Source of the DNA: Siderastrea siderea
Lineage: Eukaryota > Cnidaria > Anthozoa > Scleractinia > Rhizangiidae
DNA length: 64,000 nt
Direction: 5' to 3'
NCBI GenBank assembly: GCA_964030785.1
Contig: OZ034971.1
Location: 20,304,865 to 20,368,864 of the forward strand
Of the stretch, positions 20,390-32,116 are shown in pieces. The position numbers and the translations under genes are program-made. A model generated the notes under the pieces. It was not told where the DNA came from. It saw only the letters and a list, made by a program, of their open reading frames with translations, and did no database searches. Positions within the stretch are counted from its first letter, which is position 1. Every line of letters starts with the position of its first letter.

Positions 20390-22753
20390 GACGCCATGCT
20401 TGAGAGAATGTTTGAAATGTTTTCCATTTGTCGCTCTCGTAGGTTGCTGTAGTTGTTTATTGACTGGAGGTTTTTGTGGCCGGTAATCTGTACTATCTGA
20501 TTTGGTGGGAGGTCATTATCCTGTAATTTTGCACGAGTGTTTTTCTCTGGGTGTGGTAATTTTTTGAGAGGAATTCCCCTCCCCCGCTTCGCACATGTCT
20601 TTTAGGACACTTTTCAGTTTATTTACCCCCATAGGTTGTGCTTTAAACCAAGTACAGTCATTCTGCTGCCCCTGAACAGAAGATTTAAATTGGTTGTCCG
20701 TCAGATAAAATGGAGCATCTGGTTCCGACCTGGACTGAGGATGTTTATCTCTGCCCAGTTTATAAACATTAACTGGACTGTGCTCGAAATGGAATGTCTT
20801 TGTTTTCATACATTCCTGGTTTCAGGGGCCTGACATTCCATGGGTTGTCACCTTGTCTGCTCTTAACTTGTCTCTCTGAATGAACAAGATATTCTTTGCC
20901 CTGACTATCAGTCTTCTAAACGACATCGCCCCAACGCAAATTTTGTTGTTCTGGCAACCTCTGAGACTGAAGTGTGTGATATCATTCAGCCAAACAGTGT
21001 TCAGTAGCGATTGTGGAGAACTTGTTCCCAAGACTTTTTCTCAAAGAGAATATCAATTTCCTAGTCTGAGAGAGAAGTAGTTGCATTCAGTTTATTTCCT
21101 CAGCCTTGTTTTTTCAGTTCTTTTTGCTTTGCTTTCAATGCATCTATCAATCTTGAAATTCGGGATCAATGAATAGCCTTTTCCCACATTCGTGCCTTGT
21201 AAGATAATGGTCGGCGCTTGATAAGATTCCTTGGAGAGAAGACGGCTCATATTGTTCACCTTTCTTTGTTCTAGCTGCAATAATGAACTCATTGAGGTAT
21301 ACATTCAGCTCCTCCGGTGGGATTTTATCTAATTCTGTCTCTTCTCTCCGACCATAATGTCTTATTAAAGAAACTGCAATATTATGGAATATGCGGTTCC
21401 TTTCACGAATGGTTTACTTCGTATCTAAACAATCATACCCAAACTTGCCAAATTAATTGCTCTGTGTCAACCCAAAAATTAGTTAAATGTGGAGTCCCCC
21501 AGGGAACAATTCTAGGACCTTTATGGTTTCTTTTGTAAATTAATGACCTGCCAAATTGCTTGTATTTTTCACAACCTAGAATGTATGCAGACGACACCCG
21601 TTTAACCTTTGCCAGTGCAGATTTAAATCGCATAAGTGATCGTCTTAACTATGATTTAGACAGGATGTTTATATGGCTATCAGCCAATAAACTGACCCTT
21701 AACTTGACTAAAACTGAGTTTATGTTAGTTGCATCGAGGCAGAAGCTATCAACGCTTTCTGAAACTCCTTCTTTCAGTATAAACGAGCATCCAGTGTTGC
21801 AAGTGTCATCCGCGAAATCTCTTGGGGTGCCTATTGACCAAAACTTAAACTGGGAATGTCACGTACAGAGTATTTGCAAAAAGATTGCTTCTGCTTTAGT
21901 TGCAATTAAACGAATGCGACATCTTATACCTTTTAATGTATTAATAAATGTATATAACAGCTTAGTTCAACCACATTTTGATTATTGTAATGTTGTTTGG
22001 GACAACTGTGGCATCGGTCTTTCTGAAAAACTGCAGAAGCTCCAAAATCGTGCAGCCCATATTTTAATGTCCGCTAGTTATGAGTGTAATGTCGATGATT
22101 TGTTCCGGGCACTGGGTTGGCCTAAACTTAAGCACCAAAGATTAGCATCGACATCTATTATGATGTACAAAACTGTACACGAGATGACTCCCAAGTATCT
22201 GAGATCTAGATTTGTGTCTCGAGACGACATCACTTCTTATCGATTAAGGAATACTGAAAATAAATTGGCTCTTCCACAGCCCCATACCAGTTATTTAAAG
22301 AAAAGCTTCTCTTATAGTGGAGCTAAGTTGTGGAACCACCTATCGCATGATCTACGATCTGCAGCATCTTTAAATGATTTTAAACGTAAACTGTGTCACC
22401 ACAGGTTTGAATGAGTTCAATACGCTCCACACGGCATCCTTGAAAAGCAGCTTTAGTTTGTAATCGTTGTAATTTTGCTTAATTATTAGTTAGTTTAGTG
22501 AGGTATCATAGATCTTTATTTATCTATTTATGCTGAAGGATATTGTACCGTGTCTAAATAAAGTTATCTTTCTCTCTTTCTTTCTTTTTCTTTAGAACAA
22601 TGTTGAGGTCATTCATGGTCTTTTTCTTCGTATTTTCATTCTCTTGTTGAGCAATAAGCTTGTCAACATCATCTCCGGACGCATCAATAAATCTGCACTT
22701 AGAATTGTCATCGATATCGAGAATATTTAGATTCCGGGAGGTTCGTCCGCCAT
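20390..22753 (-). pseudogene. Crypton-type tyrosine recombinase (DUF3504), split by a LINE
   Basis: A DNA recombinase of the type that also gave rise to vertebrate QRICH1/ZMYM C-termini. The start is MADEPPG at 22753, then after a one-base shift CRFIDASGDDVDKLIAQQ and ENTKKKTMNDLNIVL (to about 22,590). It resumes at about 21,340 with LDKIPPEELNVYLNEF and YEPSSLQGILSSADHYL, then ALKAKQKELKKQG. The catalytic half is at 20,830-20,390: FKAQPMGVNKLKSVLKDMC, then QIVQITGHKNLQSINNYS, which carries the conserved GH and the Tyr nucleophile. The LINE at about 21,340-22,592 sits between 'DLNIVL' and 'ELDKIPP'. Further shifts and stops (for example after DPEFQD) show it was already decaying or has decayed since. 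Confidence 0.8.
21340..22592 (+). mobile_element. 5'-truncated LINE (CR1/L2-like RT end)
   Basis: A plus-strand RT from palm to C-terminus: LKKLQYYGICGSFHEWFTSYL, GVPQGTILGP, then an in-frame TAA at 21536, INDLPNC, the catalytic YADDT, the thumb region (LSANKLTLNLTKTEFM) and the C-terminal SLVQPHFDYCNVVW...LQKLQNRAAHI block, ending at 22,414. The 3' end has AATAAA and a TCTTTCTTTC microsatellite tail, as in CR1/L2-type LINEs. There is no endonuclease (5' truncation). It is inserted in, and opposite to, the Crypton gene. Confidence 0.85.
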
Positions 22754-23175
22754 TCTGAAATTGTGTTGTGACTACTTTGACAAAGGCACTGCTGCGAAAG
22801 GTGCGATTTGTTACGTAACCATAGCAACGGCGATTTTTTCACATTCTTCTACTAGTAAACCTGAAGAGTACAGAAAAGAAAAGTTGGACGGTAGATTATT
22901 GTTAGAGATATGTGTCTCTTAAGTATAGTAGAATCTCAATAATTCAAACCATTGTATATAGAAGAAGTCCAAGTACATTGTAATACAGTTTGTGATACAT
23001 GTGGGGAGAGGTTCACGTTCTCACGGTTCAAGGTACTGAGATGCAACTGCATGCGAAAGAACCTCTTTCTACCCAAGGACTGGTTATACTTCCCGGGATG
23101 GACTCATATCTAAAAACATGGGTGCTTATCCTACCTTTTAGGGGTTGAAAAGGTGGTTTTGGTACCTCTGGGGTA

Positions 23176-23278
23176 CTATCGCCCTTGTGGTAAAGGTTCA
23201 GATCTATGCCATGAAGTCGTGTGAATGTTGTGATCTACATAGTAAATCCTGCCGTTGGGGTCTACACACCACTCCCAC
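23176..23278 (-). other. Terminal exon encoding a WW domain
   Basis: The acceptor TTTGTTTCAG joins in phase to the upstream exon. The exon reads WEWCVDPNGRIYYVDHN, then TTSWHRSEPLP, with the first Trp, central Tyr-Tyr and second Trp of a WW fold (binding Pro-rich peptides), and stops with TAG. Confidence 0.8.
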
Positions 23279-25055
23279 CTGAAACAAACCAACAAATTTA
23301 TTGTTCTCTTCTGTTTTCCAACAGCTGTGAACTTATCTTGGAATGAATTGAAGTAACATGATTGGCAGCACTGAATTTGCCTTAAATATCTTTTATATGG
23401 GAGCCCCACCCCCCTCCGTATTGAACCTCCTTTCACAGTACATATTGTGAGGAGGCTGCGAGGAAATATGTGGTCTTGGCTAACATCTTATTTCACTTAG
23501 GGACGGACCATTAGAAAAGTGATGGGGGGGTGGGGATTTTTAGCCTGCCAGATTTTTGGGGGGGCTCATTTCCTGTGCAAGAATTTTTTTTTTGGCTACA
23601 GCCCTATGCATGAATTTTTTTTGAGAAAATATTTTCCTTATGCACAATTTGCTATTGAATTAATTAAAAACAATGCAACTTTGTTTTACTAAATACATAG
23701 CTTGTACTGTTACGTTACTTAACATTTTTAAGTTATTTTATTACAAAACACTTATTAATAATGTTCGCTTTAAAATTTAATTTACTGAAGGAGATTTCAA
23801 AAGTAAATAGCGATTTATAGTGGAAAATTGTGTAATATTATTGATATACATGTATGGATGTTTTAATAAAAGACGTATTCATATGAAATGATTTGATAAA
23901 AAAATTTCCTTAATTTAAAAATTTCTTTTCAAAAACGTAGCTCATAAATTTGCCTTTAAAACTTTTGATATAAAATACATACAGGTATCTTCTAACCCTT
24001 TGCTGGGAAGTTAAGGGTTATAATTTAATGTAACAGCTTTTTGAGGATGCAGACACAGTGGGAGAGTAGGAAGCCACTGGGAGTGGAAGGCTTTCCAGTG
24101 CACTTCCTTAGTCCTTGCCCTCTTCTGTTCCTCTCCCACAATCCATCGTAGTCATTCCAGACCCCACTTACTGAAACAGCCCCCCGATAGTGCCCTCCAC
24201 TCTAAAATGTCAGTCCGAAAAGAAGATACCTATTAAAAAAATGAGATAATTGTTTGCAACTAATTTATATTTTTGCTATGGGGCACTAATTTCACTTTTA
24301 GCTACCACTTGGATTATACCTTGCTCTTTATAAAGACGCTTTGATAAAATCTTAACCTATTAACTTGTATTTAATATCAAAAAACTACAACTCACTTTTC
24401 ATTTAAGAGTTCTAAGTGGTCGGGTAGCTGGCTGGGTTCTGTAAGAATACCCTGACGGGAAAAGACGTCCACTGACATTAGAAGGAATGGTGGGATGGAT
24501 TTTGGTCCTCCTGCAAATGTTTTACTGCTGTTTGTTCGTTGTCCACCACAATAAGCTTGAATGTTTTGCCTTAAATGGATTAAAAGAAAAACATGTTAAA
24601 ATCCTTTTTCAAGATGGTCGAGTGAGAAACCAAGCCATTTTCAAAATTTCATATTTCAGACTTTTTATTGACTTACACAATTACCAGGGCACTGATTGTA
24701 AGTCACCAAATCCAAATGTCAGGATGAAACAAGTTCTCCTTTATTGCTTCAGATTCTAAATCTACTAGGTTCTTTGTTTATGTGAAACTTGTTAAGTCTT
24801 CATGACATCTACATTTACAGGTATTTACACAAACGGGTTTCAGTAATAGGCAGCTCTTTAGAGTTGAGAAATAGACTGTACCATCAAGATTTAAAAGTAT
24901 CTGTCTTTCATAAGGTCGGGGGAAAAGTAGCTGACTTCTCAAGACTTCTCTAAGCAAAGTAGCTGACACTTTTTGTCAGCTGTCAGTGCTTTAATATTGA
25001 AAGCACTGCATAATTAAAGATACTGCATGTTCAGAGAAAACATCTTGACACTTAC
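23279..25055. other. Intron of the WW-domain gene
   Basis: 1.78 kb, non-coding. It holds a G-rich stretch near 23,520-23,570 (TGATGGGGGGGTGGGG) that looks like part of a dispersed repeat, and otherwise AT-rich sequence. Confidence 0.6.
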
Positions 25056-25306
25056 AACAGCTGTCCACTGACTGGGTATTGCACAAAGCATGTTCCAAGG
25101 AAGTGACTTGCACCAGGTGGGACGGTGGGCATCCATTGTCCACGCTGAGTTGGACGAAGGTCTGTTTGACTCCGCTGCAGTAGAGACTCTTCAAGGAATC
25201 TTGGAGGTTGAATTCCTGGATTACTAAAAAAAAAGAGGAGCAGAAAATACAATGTATGTTTTCACATAAAATAGATCCTCTAGAAAAAATGGGAATACAT
25301 GTACAT

Positions 25307-25424
25307 GTTGTCGTTTACAATTTATCCTTGGTTCTAATATTATTTTCCTCTTGTATACTGATACATTAATTACCATACACAAAAAAACAGAAAATGATAC
25401 TTGAACCAAGGACAAAATACACAA
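25307..25424. repeat. MITE family A, copy 2
   Basis: TTTATCCTTGGTTC near the left end and TTGAACCAAGGACAAAAT at the right form the inverted ends; the internal TGATACATTAATTACCATAC matches copy 1. It lies in an intron. Confidence 0.7.
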
Positions 25425-28400
25425 TGGCAGTAAAAGGTAAACAAGAGCAATTTTAAATGCAGTGCATACTTAATATACATTCAATAAATGACTAAAAACC
25501 AATAATATTTGCAGCTGCATGTACCTTAAAGTTATTGCTTTGGATGAAATCTGCTTCACTGGAGATGGGCAATAAGGAGATGAACAGGTACTGGCGAATG
25601 TTGTCTCCAAGGACGAGAACAACCTGGACACGAACAGGTATTCTTCGTTGCCCCACAGATCCAGTTGGACAGTACCAGAGAAATCAAATCGCCCAGGGAA
25701 CAGCTTTAACCACGCGCATTTGCCTTCCGCAAAGTCTCCATTGTCAAACATTTGACGGATTGTAATTAGTGTAACAGAATACGGTTCAGGGGATCTTTTC
25801 AAATACTGCATGAACTTGTCGTGTCTCTTCATTAAAACATAAAAAATAGTCAGGAAGTTGTCAATAGGACAGGTGTTCACAAGTTTCACCTGTCCTTGAT
25901 GTGGAACCACAACTGCACCACCCCAGGGTGGAACACTCAAAGGAACTTGTGGATTGTTGATTGCCCCAGTTTGAGACAGAGCCACATGAATTGCATGATG
26001 TGCGGTAGAGATCAAGAGATAGAGATCAAGTTGGGAAACATACATGCCTTGTAATTCGTTTGTTCGAATGAGTTTTTCCCAGTCAAAATCATCATATGTT
26101 TTAGCCTTTTCAGCTGCTCTGGCATTGGCATTCATCATCCTTGTAATGAATGTCTTTATTTTAGCATTGTAACATCGTCTCAGTTCATTTTCAACAGTAT
26201 TCCTTAAATCTTCGCCAGTATATCTGGGAAAAAACTCATCCACTTTTGCCAACATTTTAGTTAGAGTGTCATTTCTATCAATAATAGCATAAACAGAAGA
26301 TTCCCCATCATCTTTAAACTGTAATTCAGGCTCACCGCAAGACAACACAAGCTCTTTTAGCTGTTTTCAGGAACAAGTCATCTGTCTCTCATGCAGGCAT
26401 TTGCTATATCCCGTTTTTTGAGACCAAATTTCTCTGTTATTTCTCCTGAAGGAATGTCATCAGGTGAAGCATAATGGAATTCCCCTTCACAAGAATAATC
26501 TGGGACTGGTGGTGGAATCCGAGCTACTGGCCTCCCACTCCACCCACTGGACAACACCTCAGAATTTTCAATTGATGAATGAAAGTTACAAGAGCTCCCA
26601 TTTTTGGTCTGACACCCACTTCTCATTCCTTCAAAGCCATTGTCATAGAGGAAAAAGTGGTCTTGGAAAAACTCTCTGACAAATTGTAATATCCCTTCCC
26701 AGCACACTTTTTAAGTAATGTGGAAGAATTAGCACTTGCACACTTTGCCATATACTGTTCATCAAAAAAGAAATTCTTGTAGTCTTCATACCAAGGAGTC
26801 ATAGCATGTATGGAAGTACCCATGCATCCTTTTCCATGAAACCGCTTTTTTAATGCCTCTGTACAATCCTTTGAAAATTTGCACCCCTGCTCTTTCTGCA
26901 TTCTCTGCAATTCATCATTACTAAGTTCAATCAGTCGAATGTTTCCTTGATCATCAACAACTGAGGTACAAGGAACAGGATTGGACCTTCCATCTCCCAA
27001 GCACTCATTGAGAGACCTCATTACTTTTTCAACAATGTGGCATGTTGAATCACCAGGGGCATAATGAAATCTACACTGAATGTCTAGGTAGTTGATCATA
27101 AAATATTCTGCCACTCGTATCTGGGTCATCTGTTCATGACTAGAGACACCTGGCCCAGCATCAGATGTCTGGATGTCAAGTGGCCTACAATAATAAAAAT
27201 AAATATTTTTACATCAACTTCTACTGTTACTCTAATAATAGTGTTATATTCTCTTTTTGGTCCTAATGTTAGTAATACATACATGCATTAAAATGAAACC
27301 CTGTGAGGCAATGTAATTTTCAGTTGTTAGATACTATGCTGAAATGAAATGCAATGCACCCCCATCCTTTTTTCAAAACAGTAATGTCTCATTAATATTA
27401 TTAATGAGGATGTCAGTCTACATAACGTTTCCAAAGAGTTTTAAAACAATTACAATATACAAGTAAAATTAAAGGACGCAGAGTAATGCTTTTGCAATAT
27501 CCTTATTGAAGGTATAAAAACACCACATCTTCCAATTTCAACGTGCACTGTATAGCTGACGTAGCTGTTGTAGAGACCACTACCAACCAAACTTACTAAA
27601 ACAAACATATGTTAAGGTCTTTACCTGTGCCTGGGAAGACCGATACCCTCGATTTTTTTGCGAAGGTCATGGCAAAGTTTCTTGACAGACTTGTAGCTAA
27701 CATTTAAATCACCCCATAGCTGGCCATCAAGCTTTGATTCTAAAAAAAAAAACAATTACCCACTGTTGTTAAATATGATGATGGAAAATTAATGCTTAAC
27801 TGTTCCTTTTGGTTTCTACAATATGATTGTTAAAACTACTTCTGATTGTTAAAACTACAATGATTATGGAGAGCGTCCGAGTGAATTGAAGATATATCTG
27901 AATGTTTACTTTTCATAAATGCCCTGTAGAAGAATTCTGTGACAGATTGGTAATAGTAATTCATGACGTCACAGGTATTTCTCGACTCGTTTACAAACAT
28001 TCCCTAATTGGTCATTTGCGTTCCTCGAACGCAATTGTGCATTATTATTGGCCCACGTTGTTATAAAACAGCAAATCAACAGGCTCACCTATGCTTCTCA
28101 ATTCTTAGACCAATGAAGATAAATCTTGCACTATTTTGCATAGAGCTGGGTCTTCTCTGTACTGGTCAATTGAGAGCATACCAACTCCCAATCTCTGGAA
28201 AGATGATCTCCTCCCTCTGCAGCTCTTCCATAATCCTCTTCAAGTGTCATAAGTTCAAACTGAAATATAGAATCCCTCATTGCAACAAGGTAAGGTAAGG
28301 AATCTTCCAGTGAGGCATCAACAAAAACAGTTTCCTGAGGTGCTTCTTGCAAAGAAATCTCGTGTTCACTTCGAAACATATATCTGTTGGCAACAAGGTT

Positions 28401-29026
28401 ATTGGCCCAATTGGTAGGAGAGCTTGGATATATATGCTTGGTTTGCAAGTCACTGAGACTGTAACATCAGTTTGAAGAAATTTGTCACGTCCTCTGTGCT
28501 CCACCTCTTTCATGTCATTTACGAGCAATATTACTCCAGGAGATACGTACCCAACAGGATCTGGGTAATCGGCTGATGGGAGCTTAAACTGACTATTAGG
28601 ACCAGTGTTCAGCTGAATTGGGGAATGAAGTGGTCTTGAAAATCCCTCTGATGTTCCACATCTTACATATGCTTTGTCATCAAAAGCACGCTTTACAACA
28701 AGACCCTTGCCATACCCAGGACTGGAACTGGTAAATGCAAATCGTGTGTAATTCTTGATATGTGCTCGGTTGTAATGAACATTGGTGTGCGTGCCTCTGA
28801 TGATGTTTCTTTTGGGGATGAAGGTGTGCCCAAAGGTTCTGCCCACGATGCTGTTTTGCCTGCCAATAGCGTTTGTTCCTGCACTTTCCCCAGGAGCGTA
28901 CAGGTTCCTTGGATTTGATAGGTCCCTTGCCAATTTGGTGAAGACAGCTGTTTTTAATAACAAAACCAAAATCAAACAAAAAATAATTTCCAAGTTTGTA
29001 AAAAACAAAATATATAAAATAGATAT

Positions 29027-29054
29027 TGATATATATATATATATATATATATAT
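29027..29054. repeat. (AT)n microsatellite
   Basis: TATATATA run. The flanking sequence AGATCTTACATATTTTACC is similar to 29,655-29,680, so it is part of a repeat duplicated nearby. Confidence 0.9.
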
Positions 29055-29218
29055 AGATCTTACATATTTTACCCTTTTTTTCAACATAAACTAGAGAGAA
29101 TTTCAAAACATTCTACTAAAATGTAATTAGTTCTTAATTTTATTACATATTAGAGGGCCATTGGTTTTTCAGTTTTTTACTGTCACCTGTCTATCCTCTT
29201 TAAATAAAGTTGATTATT

Positions 29219-29439
29219 CAGGGTGCAAAGAAGAAAATCAATTTTCCAGCTTGCCCTTTGGGCAAACTGTAGCCAGGATGAATTAGCCCGAAAGTCATTT
29301 TCATTAGCTCACAAAATCCTTATTTATAAGCATAATTAATTTCCTCAGAAGTTTCCCAGAAAAATTTCACTTGCCCAACTAGCCCAACCACAAAATCCAC
29401 TAGCCCCGGGCTATCGGACATGCACTTCTTTGCACGCTG
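29219..29439. repeat. MITE family C (221 bp)
   Basis: Ends CAGGGTGCAAAGAAG and, on the other strand, CAGCGTGCAAAGAAG (14 of 15 match). The interior has paired GCCC-rich blocks (TTGCCCTTTGGGCAA; CCCGGGCTATCG). No coding capacity. Confidence 0.8.
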
Positions 29440-29481
29440 TTATTATTTTATTATTATTAATATTATTATTGTTATTGTCAT

Positions 29482-29605
29482 TATTGTTATAATGTATAAA
29501 TGAAGAGAAGAATAACAGAGACCAGGCGTTGAACCAATGACCATCAAATGAACAGATGACTTGCTTGATCAACTGACTAAATCATTAATCGATAACAATT
29601 GATGC
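29482..29605 (-). repeat. tRNA-SINE-like repeat, copy 1
   Basis: On the minus strand GGTTCAACGCC fits the RNA polymerase III B box. An imperfect A-box-like stretch (TTAGTCAGTTGATCAAGC) lies about 40 bp upstream. A second copy is at 29,709-29,833. The body is too degenerate for a tRNA fold. Confidence 0.4.
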
Positions 29606-29708
29606 CAAGTTTATAAAAATGAGCAAAATAGATAAAATAGATACAAATTATTATATAGATCTTTATATATTTAACCTGGCTTTTTTCAGCAGAAATTAAA
29701 GAGAATTT

Positions 29709-29833
29709 ATTGTTATAATGTATAAATATAGAGAAGAATAACGGAGACCAGGCATTGAACCAACGTCCATCAAATGAATAGTTTGCTGAGGTGGTCAATT
29801 GTCAAAATCAATAATCAATAACAATTGATGGCA
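29709..29833 (-). repeat. tRNA-SINE-like repeat, copy 2
   Basis: Shares ATTGTTATAATGTATAAAT, AGAAGAATAAC.GAGACCAGG and ATCAAATGAA with copy 1; the B-box region here is GGTTCAATGCC. Confidence 0.45.
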
Positions 29834-29854
29834 ACAGATAACAATTGATAACAA

Positions 29855-29939
29855 TCTGTAGTTCTATATAAAGTTATCCATACCTCCCCCACAGAAGGGT
29901 GTTTTCCTAAGACCCCCACCCCCACCCCACTCCTCTGGA
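29855..29939. repeat. MITE family B, copy 2, left part
   Basis: TTATCCATACCTCCCCCACA, GAAGGG... up to CCTCTGGA; the rest of this copy resumes at 33,178 after the LTR retrotransposon. Confidence 0.85.
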
Positions 29940-30085
29940 TGTAGCAGGGAATTTGAACTCAAAAGACAAGTTTCAGCAACAACTGCAAGTTTCTCCTTTT
30001 TCTCCGAACCCTCCACTCGAACCGGTTCTAACCGGTTCTGACTCTTTGGCACGCTATATAATAACACACAAAGTGTCCTACTACA
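29940..30085 (-). repeat. 3' LTR of the deleted retrotransposon
   Basis: On the minus strand it starts TGTAGTAGGACACTTTGTG and ends ...CCCTGCTACA. It is highly similar to 33,025-33,177, which has a few extra bases in the AAGACAAG region. Confidence 0.9.
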
Positions 30086-30382
30086 GTCCACCCCTTCTTG
30101 GGTATAAAACGCTTAGAAACTCAACAAAACAGAAAGTCTACTACATCAAGGAAAACGAATGCTAGCTTATGAGTCCACCCCTTCTTGGGAGTGTTACTTC
30201 TTAAGTTCCTGGAAAAGCCCCATGTCCAAGGTGAGGAGGTATGTACCTCCATGTGGTCCACCGTTCAGTGTTAAATAAGGGCATTTTGCAACAAGTCCTT
30301 TGAGTTTACCATGGCGGTTAAGAATGTCTCTAGCATCTGGAAAGCTCTGATAAACAACTTTACAAGCCTCAGAAGCATAGCA

Positions 30383-30796
30383 CTAAGGTTTTGGTAAGGT
30401 CCTAAGATGCTGTCCGAAAGCAAAAGCAACCTTAGCTAATTCAGGACTTATGCTATTATGACTAGCTTGATGTGAAGGTTCATTAAATCCTTGTACTGAT
30501 GTTGGAGTATTGTCCCTGAGTTGCTCTGCGTCATCATCAGGACAAATGTCAGCATGTGGGTCACCATCAGGAAGTACAACAAGTTTTTCAATGTTAACTG
30601 CTTTGAGTTCTTTGCCAGTGGTCATATGACGTAATCGTAGCAGATCTTGGCGACCATGAATGTGACCAACAACTAGAAAAGGACCATTGTATCTCCTTAG
30701 GAAGCGGGTAGCTGCTCCTTTTGGAGTTGAGCTTGGCGGAGGAAGTCGGACAGAAACTCGTTTACCATCAGGTATGTGAAGATCTCTGGAGTTCAT
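30383..30796 (-). pseudogene. Integrase C-terminal tail
   Basis: 137 codons with an SH3-like basic pattern (PDGKRVSVRLPPPS, RRYNGPFLVVGHI, LRLRHMTTGKEL, VNIEKLV), the usual end of retrotransposon integrases. It follows an upstream piece (about 31,000-30,860) with DHVTPFFLMFGR, the post-catalytic motif. Confidence 0.7.
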
Positions 30797-30859
30797 GTCA
30801 TAATACTCTCGTTGGCTTCTCTTAAGGTCAGCTTTGATTCTGTCAAAGTTTTTCCTTGC

Positions 30860-31978
30860 TTATATGGATCTTTTAATGAGCTCTTTGGCATAGGAAGACT
30901 GGGAGAGAGGTGCAGGAGGCAAATCATAGGAAAGTACTTCAGGAGAAGGTGCATGTCTTCCAAACATCAGGAAGAAAGGAGTGACGTGATCTGTTCCAGG
31001 TATTGAAGAGGTGTTGTGAGCGTACACAGGCTGAGGATCTGAGATGTGTTGGACAAAACTGGATTCAGATGAAGTTTCTGGGATATTAACAACTGACGCA
31101 TGACATGACTTGGCTGGAACCAGTTGGTCTGTGGCAGCAGTCATGTGGAACGGGCCACTTAAAACTTTCACACCAGGCTTTATGTCTTGACCATCGACCC
31201 ATAAGTCAGAGGGTGAAAAAGCCATGAGTGCAGTTCCAATGGTAAGGCAGACAGAGACAAAGTTCAGTCCACGATTTAGCTGAGAATTTCCTGGAGAATA
31301 GCCAGGAAATGAGGGACCAGTAAGCAAACAGGTGACACCAGCAGAGGTGTTACTGCTACAACTATGTGCTTCTGTCAATGGGTTCTGGAGAGAACAAGCG
31401 ATCTTGAATGACATGCTGGGGTGTCGAAAGTGGATGCTAGGCTCAGCATGATCCACCAAGGCCTGAGTGGCGTGTAAATGATTCTCACCGAATAACACAG
31501 GCCAAGAAAGACCAGGTACTACAAGCATTTGAAAGGTGCTTTCTTTTCCATTGGTCCATTGGATTGGAATTTCCATTGTGCCAATGGCTTTCAACTGAGA
31601 CTGTGAATCAGCAACGGATACAGCAATGGGATTCTCAAGAGACTGGTACTTTAGCTTTGGACATTTTGAAGCAACAAGGTCAGCGTGGGAGCGACTGACA
31701 AAAGATACGGAGCAGCAACTGTCAAGGGGTGGTGGAAGTTTTTCACCAGCAGAGATGACAGGGGTCCAGAGGATGTGACGTTCCTTGAGTGATCCAGCAG
31801 GGTTGGTAACAGCTGGCAGGCCAAAGACGGCAGTGTCTTGACCCACGGGTGCAATTTCATCACTTGGTTTATCTGTGGACTGAAGACCAGCGACCAGAGA
31901 TTGAGGGGGTGTCTCTTTGTGATGAACAACTTTACATCCCCATTTGTTGTATTTAGAACATTTGTGCAATCTTCCCAC
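30860..31978 (-). pseudogene. Protease-like region fused to integrase end
   Basis: The open frame starts in the zinc-knuckle region. PPPLDSCCSVSFVSRSHAD resembles the retropepsin D-S/T-x core, with an ILFGENHL-type flap end later. The same frame then reaches HVTPFFLMFGRHAP, an integrase motif normally about 900 codons downstream. The join is the internal deletion. Confidence 0.65.
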
Positions 31979-32116
31979 AGAACATTTGTTGTTGACTTGC
32001 TCACAGTGAGCTGAGATGAACTTGTTAAAATTGCGACAGACTTCAGGAGTTTTCTTGGAAGATCGCTTCGTACGTTTTGCACAATCGCGTGAGATGTGGT
32101 TTGTGTCAGCACATAT

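Larger units (their letters stand above)
23176..28947 (-). pseudogene. Spliced DDE-transposase-like gene ending in a WW domain
   Basis: Exons read on the minus strand: 28947-28182 (end uncertain), 27739-27625, 27184-25525 (with frame breaks), 25223-25056 and 23278-23176. The last three junctions have GT-AG ends and matching phase. Content in order: NLYAPGESAGTNAIGRQ and YVSPGVILLVNDMKEVE; KKLCHDLRKKIEG; LDIQTSDAGPGVS (probable second Asp) and FHYAPGDS...VEKVMRSLNE (probable Glu), a DDE-like layout; then KLVNTCPIDNFLTIFYVLM, a Cys-x2-D-x-FL motif like that of a cysteine protease; finally WEWCVDPNGRIYYVDHN, a clear WW domain, with the stop soon after. Breaks: shifts near 28,430, 26,690 and 26,350-26,390. 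I cannot name the superfamily. The splicing and the domain mix are well supported. Confidence 0.65.

Noticed and set aside
23176..23436. 86-codon frame starting MKGGSIRRGVG as a full small protein
   Set aside because: The WW part starts at a canonical acceptor at 23,278; the upstream codons are intron.
28680..29126. Overlapping frames with Ile-Tyr repeats
   Set aside because: They translate the AT microsatellite and the antisense of the transposase-like exon.
29482..29605. Functional tRNA gene on the minus strand
   Set aside because: A B-box-like word is present but no cloverleaf can be folded by eye, and a second degenerate copy is adjacent.
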